This document shows positions 1 through 7,664 of a DNA stretch of 64,000 nucleotides, piece after piece (within the stretch, counting starts at the first letter, position 1; each line of letters begins with the position of its first letter). Made by a program: the position numbers and the translations under genes. Under the pieces are notes generated by a model. The model ran no database searches, was not told the DNA's origin, and worked only from the letters and a program-made list of their open reading frames with translations. Source of the stretch: Bacteroidales bacterium. GTDB lineage: Bacteria; Bacteroidota; Bacteroidia; Bacteroidales; UBA932. Where the stretch lies: contig JAFVQD010000008.1 of the NCBI GenBank assembly GCA_017504965.1, positions 124,001 to 188,000 on the forward strand, written 5' to 3'.

Positions 1-386
1 TACATAGTAGATTCTCCGAAAAGGACACCATAGAACATACAGTCTATGATATTGCCCAGTGCACCTACCATCACCAGCATTACACCGACACAGACCCCCA
101 TAGGGACCTCACTCCCTTTTTTGAGGAGCTTGCGAAGGTAGATGAGCATCACCACCACCAGCACTATTCTCAGGATGGTGAGGATGTATTTGCCTATATT
201 ACCACCAAATTCCATCCCGAAAGCCATTCCTGGATTCTCTATAAAAAGAATTTGGAACCAATCTCCGAGTACGGAAATTGATTCCCCTATTCTCATATTG
301 GTCTTGACCAGGATTTTGGATACCTGGTCAATCACCAATAGTATTGTCGCTATAATCGTAAGTTTTTGCCCCCTGCTGAGTGCCAT
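1..386 (-). CDS. lspA: Lipoprotein signal peptidase LspA (3' end outside window)
   Basis: Signal peptidase II is the inner-membrane aspartic protease that removes the signal peptide from prolipoproteins after lipid attachment to the cysteine. The visible 128 residues start at an ATG at 386 and contain the N-terminal DQVSK motif (D20), the ENPGMAF motif around residues 50-56, several hydrophobic segments and GNIID (D115), which carries one catalytic aspartate. The second aspartate and the C-terminus lie beyond base 1. The stop of the upstream dksA-like gene is 9 bases away, so the two are probably co-transcribed, and ileS-dksA-lspA reads as one minus-strand unit. Identification is firm; only the 3' end is missing. 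Confidence 0.93.
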   Translation of the reverse strand, partial: MALSRGQKLTIIATILLVIDQVSKILVKTNMRIGESISVLGDWFQILFIENPGMAFGMEFGGNIGKYILTILRIVLVVVMLIYLRKLLKKGSEVPMGVCVGVMLVMVGALGNIIDCMFYGVLFGESTM

Positions 387-395
387 CCGCTTCTA

Positions 396-803
396 TTATT
401 TGTTCATATTCATCTTGGCCTCCACCGATAGTGTGGCGTGAGGTACCAGTCTCAATCTCTCTTTAGGGATCAACTTACCAGTCTCTCTGCAGATACCGTA
501 TGTCTTGTTCTCAATACGGATAAGGGCTGCTTCAAGAGATTGGATAAATTTAGCCTGTCTCTGTGCCAATTGTCCGCTCTCCTCTTTAGAAAGTGCGGAT
601 GCACCCTCTTCCAGAACTTTAAATGTAGGAGATGTATCTTCAGTATCATTGCTGGCACTGTGAGTTACAGCTGCTTTTAGATGAGCATAATCATCTTTTG
701 CTTTTTCAAGTTTCTGCAGGATAAGCTCTTTGAATTCCTGAAGTTCTTCGTCGCTGTAGCGTACTTTTTCAAGAACTTGTTCGCTGTCGTTACTAGTTGC
801 CAT
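396..803 (-). CDS. DksA/TraR-family protein with degenerate zinc finger
   Basis: A 135-residue protein with the DksA/TraR layout: an N-terminal coiled-coil (about residues 15-100) and a C-terminal finger-like segment with YGICRETGKLIPKERL and VPHATLSVEAK. DksA proteins enter the RNA polymerase secondary channel and modulate initiation together with ppGpp. The classical finger has four cysteines; here only C105 remains, so zinc is probably not bound. I recall the same C-terminal sequence style from other Bacteroidota members, so this looks like a lineage trait and not a damaged gene. It sits between ileS and lspA. A role at RNA polymerase is inferred from the fold family; the exact function is unproven. 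Confidence 0.85.
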   Translation of the reverse strand: MATSNDSEQVLEKVRYSDEELQEFKELILQKLEKAKDDYAHLKAAVTHSASNDTEDTSPTFKVLEEGASALSKEESGQLAQRQAKFIQSLEAALIRIENKTYGICRETGKLIPKERLRLVPHATLSVEAKMNMNK

Positions 804-821
804 AATCGTATTGTTTTTATA

Positions 822-857
822 ATAATATGTAAATATAATAAAACTTTTACATATTAT
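822..857. repeat. 12-bp perfect inverted repeat between ileS and dksA-like gene
   Basis: ATAATATGTAAA at 822-833 and its exact reverse complement TTTACATATTAT at 846-857 are separated by 12 bases. The site lies in the 59-base gap between the ileS stop and the dksA-like start. It is almost entirely A/T and has no T-run after it in either direction, so an operator or a weak stem-loop is more likely than a terminator. Confidence 0.5.
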
Positions 858-862
858 CCTTA

Positions 863-3800
863 TTATTTAATCTTTTTGAGGTCAATATTAATTACGCTGT
901 CATTCCACTCTACATCCTTTCCATCTTTCAGGCCTTCAACAAGTTCGATAGAGAGAGCCAGAGTCTGGTTACAAACGTACTCCTTGAATGTCTGCAAAGA
1001 CTCTGCCACATCTTCTTTGGCTTCGATTTTTACATCTATCTTGTCGGTAACTTCGAAGTCACACTCTTTTCTGAGGTTCTGGATCCTGTTGATAAGTTCA
1101 CGAGCTGTACCCTCTTTTTTCAATTCATCTGTGATGGTCACATCAAGAGCTACTGTGAGTTTACCCTCAGTAGATACAAGCCATCCCGGCATATCCTCAG
1201 AGGTGATCTCATAGTCTGCACTCTCAAGAACCACATCGCCTGATGGCAATGAAAGGGTGTATGTCTGTTCAGCGATGCCTGCTGCCTCTATGGCAGAGAT
1301 CATCTCCTGAGACAGTGTTCCGAATACAGCAGCGATCTCTTTCATCTGCTTGCCATATTTCTTTCCGAGTACTTTGAATACAGGTTTGATCTTCTTGGTG
1401 ATAAGGCCGGTGGTATCTTTAATGAACTCTACCTCTTTCACATTCACCTCACCAAGTACCAGCGATTTGATCTTCTCAAACTGCTCCTCGATCCTCGGAT
1501 CAAGTACAGGGATAATCATCTTGGCAAGTGGCTGACGAACTTTAATATTCACTTTTCTACGAAGTGCGAGGACCATAGATGAGCTCCTCTGTGCAAGCTC
1601 CATCCTCTCTTCAAGATCTTTATCGATATATTTCTCTTCGAATGAAGGCATCATCACGAAGTGAACAGATTCCTCCTCGTGACGCCCTGACACGGCGTTA
1701 AGGTCAGAGAAGAGTCTGTCCATATAGAACGGTGCAATAGGTGCAGCGAGGAGAGCCACTGTCTCAAGTGCTGAATAAAGTGTCTGGTAAGCAGCCAATT
1801 TATCCTCATTCATCTCTCCACCCCAGAATCTCTTTCTGTTCAGACGGACATACCAGTTGCTCAAATGGTCACATACGAAATCCTGGATCATACGCCCGGC
1901 TGTGGTCACATCGTAGTTTTCATAGCAGTTTTTCACATCTTTGATCAAGCTGTTCATCAGTGAGATAATCCATCTGTCGATCTCAGGTCTGTTCTCTACC
2001 GGCACCTCAGCCGCTTTAGCGTCGAATCCGTCCACATTTGCATACAATGCGAAGAATGAATAGGTATTGTATAGTGTTCCGAAGAATTTTCTACGCATCT
2101 CATCCACCCCTGCCTCATCGAATTTAAGGTTATCCCAGGGCTGGGCATTGGTTAGCATATACCATCTGAGAGAGTCAGCTCCATATTGGTCAAGTGCTTT
2201 GAAAGGATCCACAGCATTACCAAGCCTCTTGGACATTTTATTGCCGTTCTTATCCAGCACAAGGCCGTTTGAAACCACTGTCTTATATGCACATTTGTCG
2301 CTCACCATAGTATTGATGGCGTGCAGGGTAAAGAACCATCCGCGGGTCTGGTCCACACCCTCTGCGATAAAGTCTGCAGTCTGCCCGAATGCTGCTTCTG
2401 AGAGCTTCGCAAGCCCCTCCTGCGCATAAGGCATTGCCCCTGAATCGAACCAAACATCGATAAGGTCTGTCTCCCTCACCATCTTTTTGCCTGAATCCGA
2501 TACGAGGAAGTAGTTGTCCACATAAGGTCTGTGCAGGTCTATCTTGTCGTAGTTCTCTTTCGACATATCTGCAGGGTCAAACCCTTTCTCTTTAAGAGGG
2601 TTATTGGCCATAATGCCTGCGGCAACAGCTTTCTCAAGCTCAGCATACAGCTCTGCTACAGAGCCTATGCACTTCTCTTCGCTGCCGTCTTCGCTCCTCC
2701 ATATAGGGAGTGGGGTACCCCAATATCTGCTTCGTGACAGGTTCCAGTCCTGCAGGTTCTCAAGCCATTTGCCAAAGCGGCCGGTACCTGTAGATTCAGG
2801 TTTCCACTGAATGGTCTTGTTCAGTTCCACCATCCTCTCCTGAACAGCAGTGGTCTTGATGAACCAAGAGTCAAGGGGATAGTATAGGATGGGTTTGTCT
2901 GTCCTCCAGCAGTGCGGGTAGTTGTGGACGTGCTTCTCGATCTTGAAGGCCTTGTTCTCCTGTTTGAGCATTACGCAGATATCCACATCGAGTGTAGGGG
3001 TCTGGTCATCAGCCTCACTGTCGTAAGCATTCTTCACATATCTGCCTGAGAATGGAGCGTATGCCTCCATATCTACATTGTTCTTCACAAAGGCAGGATC
3101 CATATCCTCCACACGGTACATTCTGCCCGCTTTGTCCACCTGTGCCTGACGCACACCCTGTGCATCTACCACTACAAGAGGTGGAACACCCGCTGCTTTT
3201 GCCACCTTATTGTCATCAGCACCGAAAGTTGGTGCAATGTGGACGATACCTGTACCATCCTCGGTGGTAACATAATCACCCGGGATCACCCTGAATGCAC
3301 CGGCCTCAGGTCTCACCCAAGGGATCAGCTGCTTGTATGACATACCGCAAAGTTCCGGTCCCATCAAAGGCTCACCTACCACCTCCCAAGGGACAAGTTT
3401 GTCCCCGGCTTTGTACTCTTCCATAGCCACCTCAGCAGCCTTAGGGCTGAAGTGTGCATTAAGAAGAGGCTCTGCCACTACATATAGAGCCGGTATTCCG
3501 GTATAAGGGTTATATGATTTTACTGTCAAGTATTTGATCTTCGGACCTACGCAGAGTGCAGTATTTGAAGGGAGGGTCCAAGGGGTAGTGGTCCAGGCCA
3601 GGAAAAATACAGGGAGTTCGCCTGCTCTTGAGAAGAGCACCTCTGATTTTTCATCTCTCACCACCTCAAACTGTGCTACGCAAGTGGTATCTTTCACATC
3701 TCTGTAGCACCCCGGCTGGTTAAGTTCGTGTGTACTCAGACCTGTTCCAGCGGCTGGTGAATATGGCTGGATAGTGTAGCCTTTATAGAGAAGACCCTTA

Positions 3801-4303
3801 TCATAAATCTTCTTCAACAGATACCAAAGTGTCTCAATATACCTATTATCATAGGTAATATATGGATCGTCCATATCTACCCAGTAACCGATCTGCTCTG
3901 TAAGGGCCATCCACTCTTTGGTATATTTCATCACCTCCTTGCGGCAAGTATCATTATACTCCTCGACTGTAATAGTCTTGCCTATATCATCTTTAGTGAT
4001 GCCAAGCATCTTCTCTACACCAAGCTCCACTGGGAGACCGTGTGTATCCCAGCCTGCCTTTCTCTCTACAAGATAACCTGTCTGGCTTTTATACCTACAA
4101 AAAACATCCTTTATACTGCGGGCCATCACGTGGTGAATACCGGGCATACCGTTTGCTGAAGGGGGACCTTCAAAAAACACAAACTTAGGGCAGCCCTGTC
4201 TGGCCTCCAAAGACTTGCCAAATATATTATTTTTCTTCCATTTATCTAGTACTGCACGATTTACATCGACTAGATCCAAACCTTTATACTCTGCGAACTT
4301 CAT
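863..4303 (-). CDS. ileS: Isoleucyl-tRNA synthetase (long, eukaryote-like type)
   Basis: Class I aminoacyl-tRNA synthetase that charges tRNA-Ile in the cytoplasm. The chosen ATG at 4303 gives 1146 residues; an in-frame TTG 24 bases further upstream is less likely. The HIGH-type motif appears as NGMPGIHHV near residue 60, the Trp-rich editing/CP1 region follows, and the KMSKS motif is KMSKRLGNA. The wording FFEGPPSANG and the length over 1100 residues match the eukaryote-like IleRS2 group and not the shorter bacterial type, which has DGPPYANG. IleRS2 enzymes are generally poorly inhibited by mupirocin; that is an inference for this protein. The gene is divergent from cvpA and heads the ileS-dksA-lspA unit. 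Confidence 0.97.
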   Translation of the reverse strand: MKFAEYKGLDLVDVNRAVLDKWKKNNIFGKSLEARQGCPKFVFFEGPPSANGMPGIHHVMARSIKDVFCRYKSQTGYLVERKAGWDTHGLPVELGVEKMLGITKDDIGKTITVEEYNDTCRKEVMKYTKEWMALTEQIGYWVDMDDPYITYDNRYIETLWYLLKKIYDKGLLYKGYTIQPYSPAAGTGLSTHELNQPGCYRDVKDTTCVAQFEVVRDEKSEVLFSRAGELPVFFLAWTTTPWTLPSNTALCVGPKIKYLTVKSYNPYTGIPALYVVAEPLLNAHFSPKAAEVAMEEYKAGDKLVPWEVVGEPLMGPELCGMSYKQLIPWVRPEAGAFRVIPGDYVTTEDGTGIVHIAPTFGADDNKVAKAAGVPPLVVVDAQGVRQAQVDKAGRMYRVEDMDPAFVKNNVDMEAYAPFSGRYVKNAYDSEADDQTPTLDVDICVMLKQENKAFKIEKHVHNYPHCWRTDKPILYYPLDSWFIKTTAVQERMVELNKTIQWKPESTGTGRFGKWLENLQDWNLSRSRYWGTPLPIWRSEDGSEEKCIGSVAELYAELEKAVAAGIMANNPLKEKGFDPADMSKENYDKIDLHRPYVDNYFLVSDSGKKMVRETDLIDVWFDSGAMPYAQEGLAKLSEAAFGQTADFIAEGVDQTRGWFFTLHAINTMVSDKCAYKTVVSNGLVLDKNGNKMSKRLGNAVDPFKALDQYGADSLRWYMLTNAQPWDNLKFDEAGVDEMRRKFFGTLYNTYSFFALYANVDGFDAKAAEVPVENRPEIDRWIISLMNSLIKDVKNCYENYDVTTAGRMIQDFVCDHLSNWYVRLNRKRFWGGEMNEDKLAAYQTLYSALETVALLAAPIAPFYMDRLFSDLNAVSGRHEEESVHFVMMPSFEEKYIDKDLEERMELAQRSSSMVLALRRKVNIKVRQPLAKMIIPVLDPRIEEQFEKIKSLVLGEVNVKEVEFIKDTTGLITKKIKPVFKVLGKKYGKQMKEIAAVFGTLSQEMISAIEAAGIAEQTYTLSLPSGDVVLESADYEITSEDMPGWLVSTEGKLTVALDVTITDELKKEGTARELINRIQNLRKECDFEVTDKIDVKIEAKEDVAESLQTFKEYVCNQTLALSIELVEGLKDGKDVEWNDSVINIDLKKIK

Positions 4304-4320
4304 ATAGTTTAAAATTTTAA

Positions 4321-4352
4321 CTTGCAAAGATATTAAAACTTAATTACATTTG
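4321..4352 (+). promoter_or_regulatory. Candidate cvpA promoter, CTTG-N20-TACATTTG
   Basis: TACATTTG at 4345-4352 fits the Bacteroidota -7 consensus TAnnTTTG. Twenty bases upstream, CTTG at 4321-4324 is a three-of-four match to the -33 TTTG. The cvpA ATG follows 22 bases after the box. It overlaps the opposing ileS box, so the two promoters share one short divergent region. Confidence 0.45.
4325..4332 (-). promoter_or_regulatory. Candidate ileS promoter, -7 box TATCTTTG
   Basis: Read on the minus strand, TATCTTTG matches the Bacteroidota -7 consensus TAnnTTTG exactly and lies 21 bases before the ileS ATG. No clear TTTG is seen at the -33 position, so the call rests on one box. Confidence 0.4.
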
Positions 4353-4374
4353 AGAAAATTTGAGCTTAAGAACT

Positions 4375-4869
4375 ATGAGTATTATCGACATCGTCATCCT
4401 GGTCCCCTTCGCTTTTGCCCTTTATAAAGGGATAAAGAACGGTTTTGTGGGACAAATCGCAGGGATCAGCGGCATCGTCCTGGGTATAATCCTCGGCACA
4501 CGCTTCTCAGCACTGGTATCAGGCTATATTTCTCAATGGATAGAGGCCAGTGAGTCTGTTATAAAAATCATCTCATTTGCCATTATCATAGTACTGGTGA
4601 TCATAGCCGCAGCACTCCTTTCCAAAGCTATAGAAAAGCTGTTCAGTTTCGTAATGCTCGGATGGCTAAACAAACTGCTTGGTGTACTCCTTGCATTTGC
4701 AGGGACTGCATTTATACTGGGTGCAGTCATCTGCCTCATATCCTATGTCAATGAGACCTGGTTTACCATCATCCCCCAAGAGAAAATAGCAGAATCGGTC
4801 CTGTACCAGCCTCTGGAGGACCTTGCAAATATGGTTTTTCCATATTTTAAAAATCTTTTCCAGAAATAA
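4375..4869 (+). CDS. CvpA family membrane protein
   Basis: A 164-residue integral membrane protein of the CvpA family, with about four hydrophobic segments: residues 4-20, 25-45, 60-85 and 100-127. The N-terminal IDIVILVPFAFALYKGIKNG wording is typical. The family is named for a link to colicin V production in Escherichia coli, but its molecular role is not settled, and most Bacteroidota members are housekeeping genes unlinked to bacteriocins. Its position right before a peptide-export operon is therefore probably coincidental: a strong terminator separates them. Start chosen at ATG 4375; a TTG at 4360 is the alternative. Confidence 0.85.
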   Translation: MSIIDIVILVPFAFALYKGIKNGFVGQIAGISGIVLGIILGTRFSALVSGYISQWIEASESVIKIISFAIIIVLVIIAAALLSKAIEKLFSFVMLGWLNKLLGVLLAFAGTAFILGAVICLISYVNETWFTIIPQEKIAESVLYQPLEDLANMVFPYFKNLFQK

Positions 4870-4905
4870 CGGAATTTTATAGAATTTTAAAATTCACACA
4901 AAAAC

Positions 4906-4954
4906 AGACACATTCTACAACTTTTCAAAGTGTTGTAGAATGTGTCTTCTTTTT
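4906..4954 (+). terminator. Rho-independent terminator after cvpA, 16-bp perfect stem
   Basis: GACACATTCTACAAC at 4907-4921 pairs perfectly with GTTGTAGAATGTGTC at 4932-4946, extended by one A-T pair to 16 bp, with a 10-base loop and the T-rich tail TTCTTTTT. An A-rich stretch lies on the left side, so weak action on the minus strand is possible. It insulates cvpA from the secretion operon. Confidence 0.85.
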
Positions 4955-4968
4955 GGCTTCAAGGGTAT

Positions 4969-4976
4969 TATGTTTG
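4969..4976 (+). promoter_or_regulatory. Candidate promoter of the peptide-export operon, TATGTTTG
   Basis: TATGTTTG fits TAnnTTTG exactly and lies just after the terminator and 20 bases before the first gene of the locus (ATG 4997). No well-spaced -33 TTTG is present, so support is moderate. Confidence 0.35.
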
Positions 4977-4996
4977 CCCTCGAAAAGAGAACAGAC

Positions 4997-5137
4997 ATGA
5001 AAAAAATGAGGAGAGAGATCGAGGCGAGCGTGCAGGGGATGTTACCACACACCAACCCCACCATCCACACATTGTACATCCTGGCACTGATTCTCGCCTT
5101 GGTCCTTTTCTCTATTTTAACCTTTATAGCCTTATGA
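4997..5137 (+). CDS. 46-aa single-TM small protein opening the peptide-export operon
   Basis: A 46-residue protein with a basic start (MKKMRRE), a short polar stretch and one hydrophobic segment at about residues 26-46 that ends the protein. Its stop overlaps the ABC exporter start (ATGA), which implies translational coupling. Two readings are open. First, a short TM protein coded with a bacteriocin can be an immunity protein. Second, the pattern of REIEASVQ, a His/Asn-Pro-Thr stretch and then a single TM ending at LTFIAL resembles, from memory, the extreme N-terminus of HlyD-type adaptors of Bacteroidota peptide exporters. It could therefore be a severed adaptor remnant or a domesticated accessory subunit. 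I do not recognise a named family. In-frame ATGs at 4940 and 4970 are less likely because they lie in the terminator arm or promoter box. Confidence 0.6.
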   Translation: MKKMRREIEASVQGMLPHTNPTIHTLYILALILALVLFSILTFIAL

Positions 5138-7269
5138 GACCCGGAATAAAGATACACCAACTGGACAAGCAAGACTGCGCCGCAGCCTGCCTGGCATCCA
5201 TCGCCTCCTATTACGGGCTCGATATACCTGTAACTGTCATAAGGAGAAAATGCGGCACCACCAAGGAAGGGACCAATATAAAAGGGATCCTCGATGCGGC
5301 CTCATCTCTGAATATGGAGGCTCGCGCATATAAATCTTCTACACCTTGCTACTATCTACAACACCTGTCGGGGATCCCTGTTCCTTCCATTCTCCATTTT
5401 AAAAGTGAAGACGGATGGCTCCATTTCTCTGTCCTGTATAAAGTGGAGAGGGAGAGGATACTCGTGATGGATCCTTCTGACGGGAAGATCAGGAAGATGG
5501 ATCAGGATGAATTCAGAAAGACCTGGACCGGTTACATAATAGTGGTAACACCCGGAGCAGAGTTCCAGAAAGGTGACTATACTGTATCTTTGGCCTCCAG
5601 GATCAGACATATCCTTCTGCTGCACAAAAAAGAATTGGCACCCTCCTTTGCAGGCTCTGTCATATATGTCCTTCTGGGGCTGAGCATATCGCTATACCTT
5701 CAGTATATCATTGATCACATTATCCCGGAAGGTGATATCGCGGCATTTGTATGGTACACATCGGGAATTATAGTACTGGTGGCCATATCTCTATTTATCG
5801 GATACATCAGATCCCTTCTTTTGGTCAGAGGGAGCATAAAGATAGACGGATCACTGATAATGGGATATGTCCGTCATATCCTCCGGCTCCCCCTCAGATT
5901 CTTCCACGAGAGGGAGACAGGGGAGATTACATCCAGAATTAACGATGTCTACAGAATCAGATCGTTCGTCTCCGGCAGACTTATTATGGTAAGCATATCT
6001 GTCCTGGCCCTTTTATTCTCATTCGGGCTCCTGTTCACATTTTATTGGAAGCTGGCTGCTATGACACTGGGCTTTATCCCCGCGTATTGTCTTCTGTACT
6101 ACATATCAAACAGGAAGAATAGTGTGCACAATAGGAGAATCATCGAAGCATCGGCCAGATTCGACCACAGCGCCATAAGCACCGTATCATCGATAGAGAC
6201 CATCAAATACTTCTCAGGTGAAGAATATTTCTTTAACCGTATCGAGGAGAGGTATACAGATATGGCCCGAGATCTCTATAGAGGGGGAAAATTCAATGCC
6301 GGAATAGGGAGCTGTATCGACATTGTAACATATATAATCACTATTGTCACCATATCACTGGGGAGCATCTTCGTCCTTAATGGGGAGCTCTCCACCGGCG
6401 AACTTGTATCATTTTATTCCATTTCATCATTTTTCACCTCACCCCTGACTATTCTTATCGAGAGTACCCAGCAGATGAGTGAAGCCAAAGTGGCCATCAG
6501 ACGGGTGTTTGAGATTATGGATCTGCCGTCAGAGGGGTTTGAAGAGGAGTTCCTACCCATCTCCACCACATCTGATGGAGAGATAACCTTTGAAAATGTG
6601 ACATTCGGTTACCCCGGGAAGAAGGAGATTCTTAAGCACCTCTCATTCAGTATTCCGAAAGGGAAGATCACCACCATCACCGGGAATAACGGATGCGGGA
6701 AAAGCACTGTAGCATCACTTCTGATGAGGAGCTATCTCCCGTCCGAGGGGTCCATAAATATAGGAAATATCAACATTAACCAGTTGGATATCCAGCAGTG
6801 GAGAAAACTCATATCAATCATCCCCCAACGAGACTGTCTATTTGATGGAAGTGTGTTGGAAAATATTGTATTAGGGGATAAAAAACCTGACATTGACAGA
6901 GTGTGGGAGATCTGTGATTTGGTAGGGATGATTGATTTTATTAAGAGTCTCCCGAAAGGGATATTGTCCCCGATAGGTGAAAGGGGCAAACTGCTCTCGG
7001 GGGGAGAGAGGGTGAAGGTCTCGTTTGCACGGGCACTATACAGAAGCCCCAGGATACTCATTATGGACGAAGTGACATCATATCTGGATGGGGACTCTGC
7101 AGAGAGGATACACACCCTCACACAGAAGCTTGCCGAGAGCGGAATGACCATTATAAACATCACCCATTCGAAAGAGTTTGCCCAAATATCGGACTATATA
7201 GTAAATATCGAGAATATGTGTACACAGAAGGTGAATAGTCGCCCACCTGCAAGTCGCGACCAAACATAA
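5134..7269 (+). CDS. C39 peptidase-containing peptide-export ABC transporter
   Basis: A 711-residue bifunctional exporter that cuts double-glycine leaders and moves the peptide across the inner membrane. Residues 1-140 are a C39 peptidase with QLDKQDCAAAC (catalytic C15), H97 in GWLHFSV and D113 in VMDPSDG, so the protease looks active. A six-helix transmembrane domain follows at about residues 160-450. The ATPase has Walker A GNNGCGKST (about 517-525), signature LSGGERV, Walker B ILIMDEV and the switch His in NITHS. The start is the ATG overlapping the stop of the 46-aa gene; longer in-frame versions would read through the promoter region. It is followed after 10 bases by two GG-leader peptides, its evident substrates. 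LagD/CvaB-like family assignment is secure; the cargo assignment rests on context. Confidence 0.95.
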   Translation: MRPGIKIHQLDKQDCAAACLASIASYYGLDIPVTVIRRKCGTTKEGTNIKGILDAASSLNMEARAYKSSTPCYYLQHLSGIPVPSILHFKSEDGWLHFSVLYKVERERILVMDPSDGKIRKMDQDEFRKTWTGYIIVVTPGAEFQKGDYTVSLASRIRHILLLHKKELAPSFAGSVIYVLLGLSISLYLQYIIDHIIPEGDIAAFVWYTSGIIVLVAISLFIGYIRSLLLVRGSIKIDGSLIMGYVRHILRLPLRFFHERETGEITSRINDVYRIRSFVSGRLIMVSISVLALLFSFGLLFTFYWKLAAMTLGFIPAYCLLYYISNRKNSVHNRRIIEASARFDHSAISTVSSIETIKYFSGEEYFFNRIEERYTDMARDLYRGGKFNAGIGSCIDIVTYIITIVTISLGSIFVLNGELSTGELVSFYSISSFFTSPLTILIESTQQMSEAKVAIRRVFEIMDLPSEGFEEEFLPISTTSDGEITFENVTFGYPGKKEILKHLSFSIPKGKITTITGNNGCGKSTVASLLMRSYLPSEGSINIGNININQLDIQQWRKLISIIPQRDCLFDGSVLENIVLGDKKPDIDRVWEICDLVGMIDFIKSLPKGILSPIGERGKLLSGGERVKVSFARALYRSPRILIMDEVTSYLDGDSAERIHTLTQKLAESGMTIINITHSKEFAQISDYIVNIENMCTQKVNSRPPASRDQT

Positions 7270-7279
7270 CATCAGCACT

Positions 7280-7471
7280 ATGGAAGAAAAGCATTTAAAA
7301 AGAGAAAAATGGGTGGAGCTTAGCTCTTCCGAGGCAGAGGCCATCAGAGGGGGCATCGGACTGGGAGATATAAAGCGTCTGCTCAAACTGATCGGAAGCC
7401 TGTTCAGTTTTGCTCAGGAGTACTACGACGATTTCAAGCGTGGGTATGAAAACGGATGGAATTTATTTTAA
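7280..7471 (+). CDS. Double-glycine-leader peptide 1 (putative bacteriocin/microcin)
   Basis: A 63-residue precursor. The leader ends in RGG at residues 23-25 and has the full C39 recognition pattern counted from the cut: L at -12, S at -11, E at -8, I at -4, GG at -2/-1. Cleavage would release a 38-residue peptide starting IGLGDIKRLLKLIG, with an amphipathic helical stretch, an aromatic middle (FSFAQEYYDDF) and a C-terminal GYENG, which is a GxxxG motif. It has no cysteine and a net charge near zero. It lies 10 bases after the exporter gene and 13 bases before the second peptide. The leader makes export by the neighbouring transporter very likely; antimicrobial action is inferred, and a signalling role is not excluded. 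No similarity to a named bacteriocin was recognised. Confidence 0.85.
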   Translation: MEEKHLKREKWVELSSSEAEAIRGGIGLGDIKRLLKLIGSLFSFAQEYYDDFKRGYENGWNLF

Positions 7472-7474
7472 AAT

Positions 7475-7480
7475 GGAGGT
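7475..7480 (+). promoter_or_regulatory. Strong Shine-Dalgarno GGAGGT for peptide 2
   Basis: GGAGGT ends 4 bases before ATG 7485. Such a canonical site is uncommon in Bacteroidota and decides the start: the upstream in-frame ATG at 7473 overlaps this site. It suggests high translation of the second peptide. Confidence 0.6.
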
Positions 7481-7484
7481 CACT

Positions 7485-7664
7485 ATGTATAAAAATCTGA
7501 TACTATTGTCCGAAGATGAAACTTATGACATCTATGGAGGAAAATCTGATGAGATAGCAGATGTAATGGAGTTGCTTGGTATGGGATTCGGCATCATAGC
7601 CAAACTCATAGACAAAATCAGATCGGCATTCAAGGATGCACAGCGAAAACCTGCAAATCAGTAA
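7485..7664 (+). CDS. Double-glycine-leader peptide 2 (putative bacteriocin/microcin)
   Basis: A 59-residue precursor whose leader ends in YGG at residues 17-19 and repeats the C39 recognition pattern: L at -12, S at -11, E at -8, I at -4. The mature part would be 40 residues with a helix-prone core VMELLGMGFGIIAKLI that contains GMGFG, a GxxxG motif, and a charged C-terminal tail rich in Lys/Arg. No cysteines; net charge about +1. The matching leaders, similar sizes and GxxxG motifs in both peptides recall two-peptide (class IIb) bacteriocins, in which two helices pair in the target membrane. Its stop overlaps the tolC-like start (TAATG), so the peptides and export genes form one transcript. 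Function is inferred; pairing with peptide 1 is untested. Confidence 0.85.
   Translation: MYKNLILLSEDETYDIYGGKSDEIADVMELLGMGFGIIAKLIDKIRSAFKDAQRKPANQ

Noticed and set aside
4375..4869. CvpA as part of the peptide-secretion system because of its colicin V name
   Set aside because: A perfect terminator and a new promoter separate it from the export operon, and cvpA is a common housekeeping gene in genomes without bacteriocins.
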